From: UBA3700 sp963592135
GTDB taxonomy: Bacteria; Bacillota; Clostridia; Christensenellales; UBA3700
Assembly (NCBI GenBank): GCA_963592135.1
Contig: CAVAVP010000013.1
Location: 1-64,000, forward strand
DNA: 64,000 bases
Reading direction: 5' to 3'
A program made the position numbers and the translations under genes. The notes below the pieces were generated by a model, which was not told where the DNA came from, ran no database searches, and saw only the letters and a program-made list of their open reading frames with translations. Below, in pieces: positions 7,797 to 17,963 of the stretch. Every line of letters begins with the position of its first letter. Position 1 is the first letter of the stretch.

Positions 7797-10700
7797 AGGG
7801 TCGTCTTTACTATAATAAATGCAGTCTTCACTTGCGATCCCAGTTAACGTTTCATTTCCTTCACCCATACTTTCCACAGCATCAAAACCTTTACCTTTTT
7901 CAACCTCGTAGAATCTAATCATTGACACAGTTGTTCCGCTAAACGCATCTTTGCCTACGGTTTTTATCGATGTTGTCCAGCAAGAAACAATTATAGTTCC
8001 GCAATTCTTAAATGCACCCTCGCCGATTTCTGCAAGTTTTGTATCTTCATAATAACAATCATTTGCACTAGCAAGTCTAATTTCACTGATGTCTTGTCCA
8101 CTAAACACATAGTCATTGATTTTTGTTACATAAGCCTTTGTCCACGTATCAATTTGTATATAGGTTAAGATTTGCACCTTTCCGCCGACTTTAGCATAGA
8201 CAACGCTGGCGGTATATTCGTCATTATTTTTATAAATCGCATATACAATGCCGTTCGTCGCCTCATATATCTTGTAAATACCTGTAAGAGTGCTACCGTA
8301 ATATTTTGCTTCCGTTTCTGTCAATGTGTTTGTTTCGCTTTCTAAATATATATGCTCTATATCATATAGAGATTTTGCACCAAACGACGTAACAGTCTTT
8401 GGAATATAGATATATTCTACCCCCATTCCGTTAAATGCATCTTCTCCAATTCCCGTAATAAAGTCCTCAAAGACAGTATTTTTGCAACCTACTACTATGG
8501 TATTTGTCGCTACTTCATAAATGCAATTCATTTCGTTTAATATCGCACTTGTAGAATCAGGTTCATACCCCGACATATATTTAGGAGCGGCGGAATTATT
8601 AGACACTTTTATTACTCCAAGATTACAGCAATTCTTAAACGGATTTTTACCTATGTTTTCCATATTGTAAGATATTCTAACCCTTGTAAGCTTTGTGCAT
8701 TCAGCAAACGCATAATCCCCTATATTAAATGAGTTGACTATTAAATCATCAATTTCATTATTAATAAATGCATAAGCTTCTATTGTATATACCGAACTCG
8801 GTATTTCAAACACCGTCTCCGAATCTATTACTTTAGTATCGATTATTTTATTATAAGCAAATGCGCCCTTCGGTATTGTGTGTAGTTTAGTATTGCTACC
8901 AAAATCTAAGACCTGTATTTCATTATCGGAAAAAGCATATTCCCCTAAACTCTCTAAACTATCGGGTATTACTACTTTTGCTAATGCATCATATTGGAAT
9001 GCATAATCTCCTATCGACACTAAATTATCACCAAAGGTAAACTCGGCAAGTTTATTACAAGCATAGAACGCATAATTGCCTATACTTTTAACGCCTGCAG
9101 TAGAACCGGGGACAGTCGTTTCGCCTGTCGTGCTTGACGTTGTAGCGGTTCCCATAACGCTTGTTAAACGGTTGCAACCATAGAATGCATAGTCACCGAT
9201 GGTTTCAAGTGCCTCGCTAAATGTTGCGGTTATAAGATTAGAGCAACCATAAAAGGCATTGTCTTTGATTTCGACTATTTTAGACATGGTTATGCTTCTT
9301 AACAATGTTTCATCCTTAAAGGCGTTAGTGCCGATAACCGTAACATCAACACCTTCAATAGCATCGGGTTGTGAAAAATAAAAATCGTCTGCACTTTCGC
9401 TTTCACTTTCCGTAAGTATAACCCTGTCTATCATCGCCTTATCGATAGTTCCGTCATTGTAAATTATATAGTCAAACGATATTAGGGATGTAAGTTTATG
9501 TGTTCCTACTTTTTTGACACCGTAATAATATAAATAAGAACGTGTATTTCTTTGCCAATTTCCGTTATAAATATCGTTCCAACCGTCAGGACAGTTTTGT
9601 CCCTTCATGTAAACTCTCTCTAAGGACATAGTTCCGTGATAATCTGACGGATCATTACCAAACGGTTTTACTGCTGTTTCTACACAAGTCGGCACAATAA
9701 TTTTCTTAATCGTGGTGGACTCAAACGATCTTGCAGCTAAATACTTTACGGGGTAGCCGTCAATTGTTTCGGGAATTTCTACCAACTCGCTACTGCCGAG
9801 ATATTTTTTGATAGAAATATAGTAGCCGTCAGCGTTTTTACATAGTACATATTCATAATCGGCGTTAGTTTTTTCCTCTACATAGTCGTAGAACTCAATT
9901 GCCGGCGAACCATTACCTTTGTAAGTTTCTATCGTTCCGCTACAAGTAAAGCATTTTGGAACATTAATGCCTACATCAATCGACGCTTCATGATTAGAAA
10001 CAACCCTTTTCAGTGCATTAAAACTACCAACATGGCAACTTTCCATTGTGTTGTTAAGCGTTATTGTTTCTACCGTGTTATTTTCACCACTTATACTTAG
10101 ATATCTAATTTCAGCACCACTCCACGTTTCAGGCACAACAAGATTTTTATCTCTGTCGTCGCCATAGAAAGTTTTATATCCAATAATTTTACAGTAAAGT
10201 GTTGTCCCCTCTTGATAAATAGAGGAATCAAAGATAAAGTTATAAATATTGCTGTTTTCTGGAACAATTAAACTTTTCGTTTCTGTATGCGAACAATTAT
10301 CCCTTTGACATTCACTTGTTATATAGTTGGTATCACTAAGTGTCGCTTTGTAATGGTAGGTGTCCCACATATTATGACCTAAAGGCTCACCATACTCGAA
10401 TGTATCCTCATCTGTTGCATACGCATTACAGTTACTTCTATCACATTTTTTATAATATTTTGCCGGAGTTTCACATGTTGCCTTGGTAGCCAAACTATAT
10501 GTAGATGCCGGTGTATACTCGACAAAATGATGTCCGAGAGCCGCAGTAGTAAAGGTGTAAATCGAATAATTATTTTCTTCTGCTCTTTCTCCGCACACCG
10601 CACACTTTTTATAATAGACGGCTCCTCTTAAACATTCTGCTGCCTGTATAAGATTACTTTCATCTACTATATCTTGATAATCGTGCAAACCGTAGACATA

Positions 10701-11993
10701 CTCAAAAGTTTCTGTATCGCTTATAGCCGAACAATTTGCACATTTACAATAGTAAACACTCTTTGTTTGGCAATTTCCCTTACTCTTCAAGGTATCCTTT
10801 GTAGTTTCTTGTCTTGTAAAGGTATGTGGCAACATGTCACCCTCAAACGTCTCTCCTGTTGCATCACACCGAGTGCAATGCTTATAATAAACAGCCTTTT
10901 GGGTGCATGTCGCAAATGTTTCTATATAGTCAGCACTTTTTTCCTCTACAAAGTTATGTCCAAGGGCATTGCCATAGGTAAACGTTTCCCAACTCTTCTC
11001 GCCACACATCGAACATGTCTTATAATACGTCGCAGGCTCTGTGCAAGTTGCATCGCTATACTTTGTCTCCTCTGTAGCATTTTCTATATAGTCATGATCT
11101 ACAGTCTGCCAATCATCGAAAGTGTCATTGGTAATATCTTTGCTACTTGTGGTGCAATACTCGCACGAGTAGTAATAAATGTTTCCATGAGTGCAAGTTG
11201 CAGATTCTTTAAGATATTTTTTTTCTGTTCCTTCATTATGGAAAGAATGTTCACCCTTTGTTGCGGTTGTATCTTCAAAGATTTCTCCTGTATCAAACCT
11301 GCTTGACGCACCACAAATGGAGCATTTTTTATAATAAACGGGATAATTTTCGCAGGTTGCCTCCATAAATAAATAATTTTTGTCAACCTCTTCAATATAA
11401 TTGTGATTGCCGGACGGCTTTCCGTAGGTAAAAGTTTCACTACTCTTTACGCCACAACGCTCACAAGATTTATAGTAGACGGCAGCATTTTCGCAGTTTG
11501 CAGAAGATAAAAGACAGTTATCGCTTGGCAGTTCCTGATAGCTATGCCCGAGTGCTTTGCCATCGGTAAAAGTCAAATCATAATTTGCCTCTCCACAGTC
11601 TGCGCAACACATATAATAAACATTAGGATTTTCGCAATCGGCAGGCGATTTTTGCGACTTTTCATATTTATGCTCAGTCTTTTTGCCATCGTCAAAAGTG
11701 TCTTTTGCCATTTCACCACATTCACAAAACATATAGTAAATGTTTCCGTGCTGGCAATTTGCTTCCTCAATTAGATATTTATTATCTATAATCTCGCAAA
11801 AATTGTGCGTATGCCCCGTGCTGTCGTCCGAGTTTCCACTGTCTTCTTCTTTGTTTGGCGTAATAATATTAGACGTTTTACCGCACGCACACAAAATAGA
11901 CAGACACAATGCACATAGCAACAATAACACTAACATTACTGTCTTTTTTATAAGATGTCTTTTCCCTTGTTTTTCTTTTTCCGTTGTCAACAT
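7770..11993 (-). CDS. Giant surface lipoprotein, Cys-rich repeats plus BspA-type LRRs
   Basis: The 1407-residue product begins with a basic, then hydrophobic signal sequence ending LSILCACGK, a likely lipoprotein processing site, followed by a linker rich in Asp and Ser. Residues about 60-545 hold ten modules of roughly 45 residues with the pattern C-x5-YY-x2-C-x2-C-G, then TF-x-(Y/D)-G and a closing Gly-His. The paired Cys look like metal or disulphide knuckles. The second half is BspA-type leucine-rich repeats (LRR_5), seen in AFYGCSNLITATFSEALE and IGDYAFYGCNRLTSV. Such proteins bind host or microbial surfaces in other bacteria, and a similar role here is inference. No sortase signal is present. 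A GGAG site precedes the ATG. Expression is probably controlled by the poly-G promoter upstream. Confidence 0.88.
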   Translation of the reverse strand: MLTTEKEKQGKRHLIKKTVMLVLLLLCALCLSILCACGKTSNIITPNKEEDSGNSDDSTGHTHNFCEIIDNKYLIEEANCQHGNIYYMFCECGEMAKDTFDDGKKTEHKYEKSQKSPADCENPNVYYMCCADCGEANYDLTFTDGKALGHSYQELPSDNCLLSSANCENAAVYYKSCERCGVKSSETFTYGKPSGNHNYIEEVDKNYLFMEATCENYPVYYKKCSICGASSRFDTGEIFEDTTATKGEHSFHNEGTEKKYLKESATCTHGNIYYYSCEYCTTSSKDITNDTFDDWQTVDHDYIENATEETKYSDATCTEPATYYKTCSMCGEKSWETFTYGNALGHNFVEEKSADYIETFATCTQKAVYYKHCTRCDATGETFEGDMLPHTFTRQETTKDTLKSKGNCQTKSVYYCKCANCSAISDTETFEYVYGLHDYQDIVDESNLIQAAECLRGAVYYKKCAVCGERAEENNYSIYTFTTAALGHHFVEYTPASTYSLATKATCETPAKYYKKCDRSNCNAYATDEDTFEYGEPLGHNMWDTYHYKATLSDTNYITSECQRDNCSHTETKSLIVPENSNIYNFIFDSSIYQEGTTLYCKIIGYKTFYGDDRDKNLVVPETWSGAEIRYLSISGENNTVETITLNNTMESCHVGSFNALKRVVSNHEASIDVGINVPKCFTCSGTIETYKGNGSPAIEFYDYVEEKTNADYEYVLCKNADGYYISIKKYLGSSELVEIPETIDGYPVKYLAARSFESTTIKKIIVPTCVETAVKPFGNDPSDYHGTMSLERVYMKGQNCPDGWNDIYNGNWQRNTRSYLYYYGVKKVGTHKLTSLISFDYIIYNDGTIDKAMIDRVILTESESESADDFYFSQPDAIEGVDVTVIGTNAFKDETLLRSITMSKIVEIKDNAFYGCSNLITATFSEALETIGDYAFYGCNRLTSVMGTATTSSTTGETTVPGSTAGVKSIGNYAFYACNKLAEFTFGDNLVSIGDYAFQYDALAKVVIPDSLESLGEYAFSDNEIQVLDFGSNTKLHTIPKGAFAYNKIIDTKVIDSETVFEIPSSVYTIEAYAFINNEIDDLIVNSFNIGDYAFAECTKLTRVRISYNMENIGKNPFKNCCNLGVIKVSNNSAAPKYMSGYEPDSTSAILNEMNCIYEVATNTIVVGCKNTVFEDFITGIGEDAFNGMGVEYIYIPKTVTSFGAKSLYDIEHIYLESETNTLTETEAKYYGSTLTGIYKIYEATNGIVYAIYKNNDEYTASVVYAKVGGKVQILTYIQIDTWTKAYVTKINDYVFSGQDISEIRLASANDCYYEDTKLAEIGEGAFKNCGTIIVSCWTTSIKTVGKDAFSGTTVSMIRFYEVEKGKGFDAVESMGEGNETLTGIASEDCIYYSKDDPMPDLFPYA

Positions 11994-12088
11994 TTTTAAC
12001 TCCGCTACATAAACGCTATAGACAGTTATTGTCGTCCAAAATTTTTGTGTCCCTAAAAGGCAATTTCAAACAACAAACTACCAAAGGC

Positions 12089-12118
12089 ATTATATCCCCC
12101 CCCCCCGCAAAAAATCAA
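12089..12118 (-). promoter_or_regulatory. Promoter with poly-G spacer, likely phase-variable
   Basis: On the minus strand TTGATT (12113-12118) and TATAAT (12089-12094) are separated by 18 bases, of which 11 are an unbroken G run (plus-strand C at 12096-12106). Loss or gain of one G would change the spacer to 17 or 19. The transcript would start near 12082 and give a leader of about 90 bases for the surface lipoprotein. The rest of the gap, 12119-12355, is AT-rich and shows no gene. Confidence 0.7.
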
Positions 12119-12355
12119 GCAAAAACGCCATTTATATTTCTCCGCAAAAAGAGAATCTTTACGAACACTAACGGCAAATCAGAATTCATACTTTTCTTTT
12201 CCAATTTTCACGAGCCAACTATTGTGCATATATTGATATTATATTAAAACTTCTATAAAACAGCATTTTTAGTTGGCCATTTTACAGATTTTTCAGTTTA
12301 CCATTAACAATAACTGATTTAGTTTATTAAAAATAAAATAGTAAATTCTTAAATT

Positions 12356-13336
12356 TTAAAATCTATACTCTATATAATGATAAACCTTGTCACCTTTTCT
12401 TAAAATTGGTTTATCAAATTCTTCTAGATTAATAGAATTAGGAACGAATTGTGGTTCTAGTGCAAACCCTTCATTTTCATTATATGGTCCATTTTTTCCA
12501 TTATTTACTTTCAAAAAACCACTTGTATAAAGTTGCACCCCTGGCATATCTGTATAGACATCCATCTTAATTCCAGTTTTTTCACTCTTTGCTGTTGCGG
12601 CATGATTGCCTTTCAACATAAAATTATGATCATAACCCTTTGTATTTAAAAGCGCCTTATCATTTTTAAACTTATCAATTTTTCTAAATTGTCTAAAATC
12701 AAAAGGAGTTCCCTCTACCTTTATTTTCTCCCCTGTAGATATAAGTCCTTCTTTAGTTAAAGTAATTTCATTCGCATTAATAAATAATAAATTATCTAAT
12801 GCATATCCAGTTCCCTCGCCATTTAAATTAAAATACGCATGACAAGTTGGAGCAAATATTGTATCTTTATCAGTTACTGCCTTATATTCTATTTTAAGTG
12901 TTTTATTATTTAGAGTATATATTACGTTTAATTTTAAATTTCCCGGATAACCTTCTTCTCCATCTTTTGAAAAATAAGATAACTCAAGTTTATTGTTATT
13001 AAAACTTTCTAATTTAAAAATTTTCTTATCAAAACCTTCTAATCCGCCATGTAATTGATTTTTATTTTCATTATTAGTTAACTTATATTCAACATTATTT
13101 AATACAAATTTTGACTCTTCTATTCTGTTTGCATTTCTACCTATAGTGGCACCTAAATAGCAATTGTCATGAAAATAATCCTCAACTTTATTACACCCTA
13201 AGACAATATCTATTCCATTTACTCTTATTGAGTTGATTCTTGCACCAAAGTCGATAATATCAACTTCAATATTTTCTTCTTTTAAAGTATATAGATATAC
13301 CGTTTTTTCCTTATATGTATCAAATAATTTTTTCAT
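12356..13336 (-). CDS. galM: Aldose 1-epimerase
   Basis: The 326-residue protein matches the galactose mutarotase family. It has GATIGRNANRI near the N-terminus, NQLHGGLEGFDKK, and CHAYFNLNG holding the catalytic His. The late FALEPQFVPNS carries the catalytic Glu. It interconverts alpha and beta anomers of sugars such as galactose or glucose in the cytoplasm. It lies nine bases after pflA and so appears to be the last gene of the pflB-pflA-galM operon, an unusual pairing. The strong AT bias marks the start of the backbone composition. Confidence 0.92.
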   Translation of the reverse strand: MKKLFDTYKEKTVYLYTLKEENIEVDIIDFGARINSIRVNGIDIVLGCNKVEDYFHDNCYLGATIGRNANRIEESKFVLNNVEYKLTNNENKNQLHGGLEGFDKKIFKLESFNNNKLELSYFSKDGEEGYPGNLKLNVIYTLNNKTLKIEYKAVTDKDTIFAPTCHAYFNLNGEGTGYALDNLLFINANEITLTKEGLISTGEKIKVEGTPFDFRQFRKIDKFKNDKALLNTKGYDHNFMLKGNHAATAKSEKTGIKMDVYTDMPGVQLYTSGFLKVNNGKNGPYNENEGFALEPQFVPNSINLEEFDKPILRKGDKVYHYIEYRF

Positions 13337-13344
13337 AATTGCTC

Positions 13345-14076
13345 TTAATTTTCCCCTTTTAATATTTTTTCAGCATGTTCCTTTTGCTCTTTTGTTGGCA
13401 TGTCTACATTCGCTAGTGAATACTTAATCCCTAGTTCCTTATATTTCATTATAGCAAAAGAGTGATATGGTAGAACTTCTATTCTTTTAATATTATTAAA
13501 TTGAGATAGAAAAACTCTACTTTCTTTAAGAATAGCATCCGTATCTGTATATCCAGGAAGAAGTACATATCTTACCCAAATAGGAAAATTAATATCATTT
13601 AAGTATTTATACATTTCCCTAACATTCGTTCCTTCTTTGCCTGTAATTTTAGTATGCAAATCGTCATTTGGTGCTTTTAAGTCTAAAAGAATAATATCTG
13701 TATATTTTAATAGTTCATTAAATTTTGTGATAAAAGGTTCTTTTAATGAAAAAGGACCACCTGCTGTATCAATACAGGTAGATATATCTTTTTCCTTCGC
13801 TTTTTTAAACAAATCAATTAAAAAATCTATTTGAAGAAGTGGTTCTCCACCGCTTATAGTAATTCCACCATTATCTCTCCAATAAATTTTATATCTTATT
13901 AATTTAGCCAATGCTTCATCGGATGTTATTTCTTTACCATCACTTGAATTCCATGTTTCTGGATTATGACAATATAAACATCTATATGGACATCCTGAAA
14001 GGAAAAGGACAGACCTGACTCCAGGTCCGTCCACTAATGCAAATGTTTCAAAACTAGAATAATATCCTTTAACCAT
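13345..14076 (-). CDS. pflA: Pyruvate formate-lyase activating enzyme
   Basis: This is a radical SAM enzyme that puts the glycyl radical on PflB. The cluster motif GCPYRCLYCHNPETW has the CX3CX2C spacing, followed by GGITISGGEPLLQ for SAM binding. The 243-residue length is normal for the family, and no extra ferredoxin domain is present. Its ATG overlaps the pflB stop codon by one base, so translation is coupled. It is needed for anaerobic pyruvate cleavage. Confidence 0.97.
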   Translation of the reverse strand: MVKGYYSSFETFALVDGPGVRSVLFLSGCPYRCLYCHNPETWNSSDGKEITSDEALAKLIRYKIYWRDNGGITISGGEPLLQIDFLIDLFKKAKEKDISTCIDTAGGPFSLKEPFITKFNELLKYTDIILLDLKAPNDDLHTKITGKEGTNVREMYKYLNDINFPIWVRYVLLPGYTDTDAILKESRVFLSQFNNIKRIEVLPYHSFAIMKYKELGIKYSLANVDMPTKEQKEHAEKILKGEN

Positions 14077-16337
14077 TATAATGATTCATGACAAGTTCTA
14101 GCTATAACGTCTAATTGTTGTTCCTTTGTTAAATCAATAAATTTAACAGCATAACCAGATACACGAATTGTGAAGTTTTGATATTCCTCTTTCTCTGGGT
14201 GCTCCATAGCATCTAATAATTTTTCTGTTCCAAATACATTAACATTTAAATGATGAGCTCCTTGGTCAAAGTAACCATCTAGAATTTGTACTAAATTATT
14301 CTTTCTTTCCTCATCACTATGTCCTAAAGCATTAGGGTTAATTGTTTGAGTATTAGAAATACCATCTAATGCATATTCATATGGAAGTTTTGCAACAGAG
14401 TTTAATGAAGCTAATAAACCATTCTTTTCAGCTCCATATGCTGGGTTAGCACCTGGAGATAATGGTTCACCTTTCTTTCTTCCATCTGGAAGAGAACCTG
14501 TAGCCTTACCATAAACAACGTTTGATGTAATTGTTAAGATAGAAGTTGAAGGCTCTGCATCTCTATATGTATGATGTCTAGCTACTTTATGCATAAATAC
14601 TTTTAATAGCCATACTGCTATTTCATCTACTCTATCATCATCATTACCATAACGAGGGAAATCTCCTTGAGTTTCAAAATCTGTAACAATTCCCGTCTCA
14701 TCTCTTATACATTTAACTTTAGCATACTTAATAGCACTTAATGAATCTACAACATGAGAGAATCCTGCAATACCTGTTGCAAATGATCTCTTGATATGTG
14801 TATCAAGCAAAGCCATTTCTGCTGCTTCGTAATAATATTTATCATGCATATAATGAATAACATTTAATGTATTTACATAGATTTCAGCTAACCATTCAAG
14901 CATTTGCTCATATTTAGGCATAACTTCCTCGTATGTTAAATATTCTGATTTAATTGGAGTATATTGAGGTCCAACTTGTTGATGTGTCAATTCATCAATA
15001 CCACCATTGATTGCATACAATAAACATTTAGCCAAGTTAGCTCTTGCTCCAAAGAATTGCATTTCCTTACCTGTTTGAGTAGCAGATACGCAGCAGCAAA
15101 TACTATAATCATCTGTCCAAACTGGTCTCATAACACAATCGCTTTCATATTGAATAGAACTTGTCTTAACGGAAATATATGAAGCATATTTCTTGAAGTT
15201 TTCTGGCAATCTTGATGACCATAAAACTGTTAAGTTTGGCTCTGGAGCTGGTCCCATATTTTCAAGAGTATGTAAGAATCTAAAATCATTCTTTGTTACT
15301 AATGTTCTACCATCAGAACCCATTCCTGCGATAGATAGTGTAGCCCAAACTGGATCTCCTGAGAATAATTGATTGTAAGAAGGGATTCTTGCAAACTTAA
15401 CCATTCTGAATTTCATAACCATATGATCTACTAATTCTTGAGCTTCCTTTTCTGTTAAAACTCCTCTTTCTAAATCTCTTTCAATATATATATCTAGGAA
15501 AGTAGAAATTCTACCCACTGACATAGCAGCTCCATTTTGAGTTTTAATTGCAGCTAAGTAGCCAAAGTATAACCATTGGAAAGCTTCCTTTGCATTTCTT
15601 GCTGGTTCAGAAATGTCAAATCCATAGATTTTTCCCATTTCTTTCATTTCATTTAAAGCCTTAATTTGCATTGAGACTTCTTCTCTTAATCTAATAACTT
15701 CTTCTGTCATTCCACGAAGACCTGTATATTTTAAGTTATCTTTCTTCTCAGCAATTAAGTTGTCGATACCATATAGAGCAACTCTTCTATAATCGCCAAC
15801 AATTCTACCTCTACCATAAGTATCTGGAAGACCTGTTAAAATCTTATTGTGACGGCATTTCATCATTTCTTCTGTATAAGCATCAAATACCCCATCATTA
15901 TGAGTCTTATGATATTTGGTAAAGATTTCATGTAATTTTTCAGAAGGTTCATATCCATATGTAGTACATGCCTGTTCAGCCATTTTAATACCACCATAAG
16001 GCATAAAGGCTCTCTTTAAAGGCTTATCTGTTTGTAATCCTACCACTTTTTCCAAATCTTTTGTTTCTTCACTAATATAGCCAGGTCCATAGGCAGTTAT
16101 GGATGAAACTACTTCTGTTTCAACATCCAAAACTCCACCTTTTCTTCTTTCTTCTTTTTGTAAAGAACTTAACTTACCCCATAAGGTATTAGTTGCATCT
16201 GTTGGCCCCTCTAAGAATGATTCATCCCCAGTATATGGTGTATAGTTATCTTGAATAAAGTCTCTAACATTTATGCTGTTTTTCCAACTTGTGCCTTTAA
16301 ATCCATTCCATGCGACATCATCGAAATTTTTGATCAT
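14076..16337 (-). CDS. pflB: Formate C-acetyltransferase (pyruvate formate-lyase)
   Basis: The 753-residue glycyl-radical enzyme converts pyruvate and CoA to acetyl-CoA and formate. The active-site cysteines lie in [13 protein letters not shown] near residue 410, and the radical site is in [10 protein letters not shown] with the Gly at 728. The length fits the family. An AAAGGAG ribosome site stands seven bases before the ATG. The gene heads the operon with pflA and galM. No clear FNR or Rex site was seen upstream. Its presence argues for a strictly or facultatively anaerobic fermenter. Confidence 0.98.
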   Translation of the reverse strand: MIKNFDDVAWNGFKGTSWKNSINVRDFIQDNYTPYTGDESFLEGPTDATNTLWGKLSSLQKEERRKGGVLDVETEVVSSITAYGPGYISEETKDLEKVVGLQTDKPLKRAFMPYGGIKMAEQACTTYGYEPSEKLHEIFTKYHKTHNDGVFDAYTEEMMKCRHNKILTGLPDTYGRGRIVGDYRRVALYGIDNLIAEKKDNLKYTGLRGMTEEVIRLREEVSMQIKALNEMKEMGKIYGFDISEPARNAKEAFQWLYFGYLAAIKTQNGAAMSVGRISTFLDIYIERDLERGVLTEKEAQELVDHMVMKFRMVKFARIPSYNQLFSGDPVWATLSIAGMGSDGRTLVTKNDFRFLHTLENMGPAPEPNLTVLWSSRLPENFKKYASYISVKTSSIQYESDCVMRPVWTDDYSICCCVSATQTGKEMQFFGARANLAKCLLYAINGGIDELTHQQVGPQYTPIKSEYLTYEEVMPKYEQMLEWLAEIYVNTLNVIHYMHDKYYYEAAEMALLDTHIKRSFATGIAGFSHVVDSLSAIKYAKVKCIRDETGIVTDFETQGDFPRYGNDDDRVDEIAVWLLKVFMHKVARHHTYRDAEPSTSILTITSNVVYGKATGSLPDGRKKGEPLSPGANPAYGAEKNGLLASLNSVAKLPYEYALDGISNTQTINPNALGHSDEERKNNLVQILDGYFDQGAHHLNVNVFGTEKLLDAMEHPEKEEYQNFTIRVSGYAVKFIDLTKEQQLDVIARTCHESL

Positions 16338-16458
16338 TGTCTTTCTCCTTTGTAAATTTTATCGCTAATATACTATCATTTTTATATACAAAATAAAACT
16401 AAATTTATTATCTTTTTCTTAGAAAAAGACATATTTTAAATATAATTTACATAAATCT

Positions 16459-16487
16459 TTCACTACTTACAAAAAAAATGTTATAAT
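16459..16487 (+). promoter_or_regulatory. Promoter of the TIM-barrel isomerase gene
   Basis: TTCACT (16459-16464), a 17-base spacer and TATAAT (16482-16487) precede a short leader with a CGAGG ribosome site before the ATG at 16522. The -35 box matches only in part. Confidence 0.55.
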
Positions 16488-16521
16488 TTGTCTACAAAAA
16501 AATTAAACGCGAGGAATATTT

Positions 16522-17376
16522 ATGATAAAGCTTTGTGCCTTTGCAGATGAGTATAATGATGACCTTGACAAGCAAATCGAAGGTTTAAAATTAAATAACA
16601 TAGACTATATTGAACTAAGAACAGTTAATGGTACAAATATTGCTGATTTAACTGATAAACAAGCTCTTGATACATACGAAAAATTATCTAAGTCGAATAT
16701 TAAGGTTTGGTCAATAGGTTCTCCTTTGGGAAAGGTAGATATTGATTGCGATTTTGATGAATATAAAAAGGTTATTGAAAGAGTTTGTGTTATAGCAAAC
16801 ATCATGCATTGTGATAAAATTAGAATGTTTAGTTTCTTTAATGCGTACGATAAAAGAAATATAGTTTTTTCTTACCTTCAAGAAATGGTAAATATTGGTA
16901 AAAAATATAATATTTCAATGTGTCATGAAAATGAAAAGGATGTATTTGGAGATAGTGTAGATAGAGTCCTTGAAATTCAAGCAAATGTTAAAGGGTTAAA
17001 ATATGTATATGATCCTGCAAATTTCGTTCAATGCAAACAAGATGCGGATTATGCTATTGAAAAATTATTTGATTCTATAACATATTTCCATATAAAGGAT
17101 GTAATAGCCTCATCAGAGCAATTAGTTCCAGCAGGTTATGGTGATGGCAAAATTGAAAAATTTCTATCTAAAATAGATACAAACAAGGATGTTGTCTTAA
17201 CACTTGAACCACACCTTGCAGAGTTTCAAGCATATAAGAAAATTGATACATCTGTCATGAAACATAAATTTAACTTTAATTCCCATGAAGAAGCTTTTAA
17301 TTTTGCAGCAAAATCATTAAAAGAAATACTACTAAAGATTGGATACAAAGAAAAAGATAATTCCTTTGTAAAATAA
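16522..17376 (+). CDS. Sugar phosphate isomerase/epimerase family protein
   Basis: The 284-residue protein is a xylose isomerase-like TIM barrel (AP endonuclease 2 fold). Likely metal ligands fall in the expected order: Glu in DYIELRTVN, Glu in CHENEKD, Asp in YDPANF, His in YFHIKDV, and Glu in LTLEPH near the end. This set is typical of sugar isomerases and epimerases acting on ketoses, keto-inositols or similar compounds. Substrate cannot be assigned. It is transcribed alone, divergently from pflB. Confidence 0.85.
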   Translation: MIKLCAFADEYNDDLDKQIEGLKLNNIDYIELRTVNGTNIADLTDKQALDTYEKLSKSNIKVWSIGSPLGKVDIDCDFDEYKKVIERVCVIANIMHCDKIRMFSFFNAYDKRNIVFSYLQEMVNIGKKYNISMCHENEKDVFGDSVDRVLEIQANVKGLKYVYDPANFVQCKQDADYAIEKLFDSITYFHIKDVIASSEQLVPAGYGDGKIEKFLSKIDTNKDVVLTLEPHLAEFQAYKKIDTSVMKHKFNFNSHEEAFNFAAKSLKEILLKIGYKEKDNSFVK

Positions 17377-17382
17377 AAAAAT

Positions 17383-17404
17383 AGAGGCGATTTAAGTCGC
17401 CCCT
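17383..17404. terminator. Bidirectional terminator
   Basis: AGAGGCGA and TCGCCCCT form an eight-base stem with one mismatch and a loop of six. On the minus strand it is followed by TATTTTTTTATTTT, a strong U tract, so it ends the 17.4-kb minus-strand gene. On the plus side the U tract is weaker. Confidence 0.7.
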
Positions 17405-17413
17405 AATATTATT

Positions 17414-17886
17414 TTAGTAATGCCCCACATTTTCTAACACATCTTTAATAGAATCTGTATCAAAAGAATCGTCTAAAACTTTGCATATAAATCTTCATTT
17501 GCGTCTTTTGGATAAATACTTTCAAAAATTAATGGGTGAACTTTTTTTAAATCATCAACTGCCTCAAAGTGTAATCTACAAATATATAAAATTCCATTTT
17601 TAGGAGTTTCGTAACCATAAGCTACAATTTTATTATCAATTATTCTTTTAAAACATACTTCCTGCATATTTCCGAAGCATGTATGATACTCAGAATTTAT
17701 TGTAACTTCTAATTTATTTTTATATCTATTTTCTACAAACTGAATAATATCTGAATTTTTTATTTTGAATGTTCTTTGTGTTTTATCGGCTAAACTTAAC
17801 ATTTTGTTTAAAAAATATTCATCTTCATTATTTATATTTTCGCATTTTTTCTTATTTTTCTTAAAAAGTTTAGCCAATATTGACAT
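17414..17886 (-). CDS. Hypothetical protein with apparent C-terminal frameshift
   Basis: The main frame gives 137 residues ending LYAKF at 17473. The next frame then reads on in good coding style as KVLDDSFDTDSIKDVLENV before a stop at 17414. The two join if one A is added to the short A run at LYAK, so the gene seems to have lost one base or to use a frameshift, or there is a sequencing error. The N-terminus is very basic (LAKLFKKNKKK). I do not recognise the family. It is probably cytoplasmic and stands alone. Coordinates cover the joined reading. Confidence 0.5.
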
Positions 17887-17963
17887 AATTTTGACACTTC
17901 CCCTTATATCTCACAGGATTTATTATAGACTTGTCAAGATTACAAAATAATTACAAATAAGTA

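Noticed and set aside
10674..11306. Long plus-strand frame opposite the Cys-rich repeats
   Set aside because: It is antisense to ten regular modules of a clear coding gene and has no ribosome site; it is a shadow of repeat composition.
10300..11850. Regular spaced repeats, considered as CRISPR
   Set aside because: The repeats are coding modules of about 135 bases with variable sequence and a constant reading frame, not short identical repeats with unique spacers.
12096..12106. C run treated as an assembly artefact
   Set aside because: Its exact placing between promoter boxes with normal total spacing argues that it is real, though tract length remains uncertain.
16338..16458. FNR or Rex operator before pflB
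   Set aside because: No convincing TTGAT-N4-ATCAA or TTGTGA-N6-TCACAA palindrome was found.
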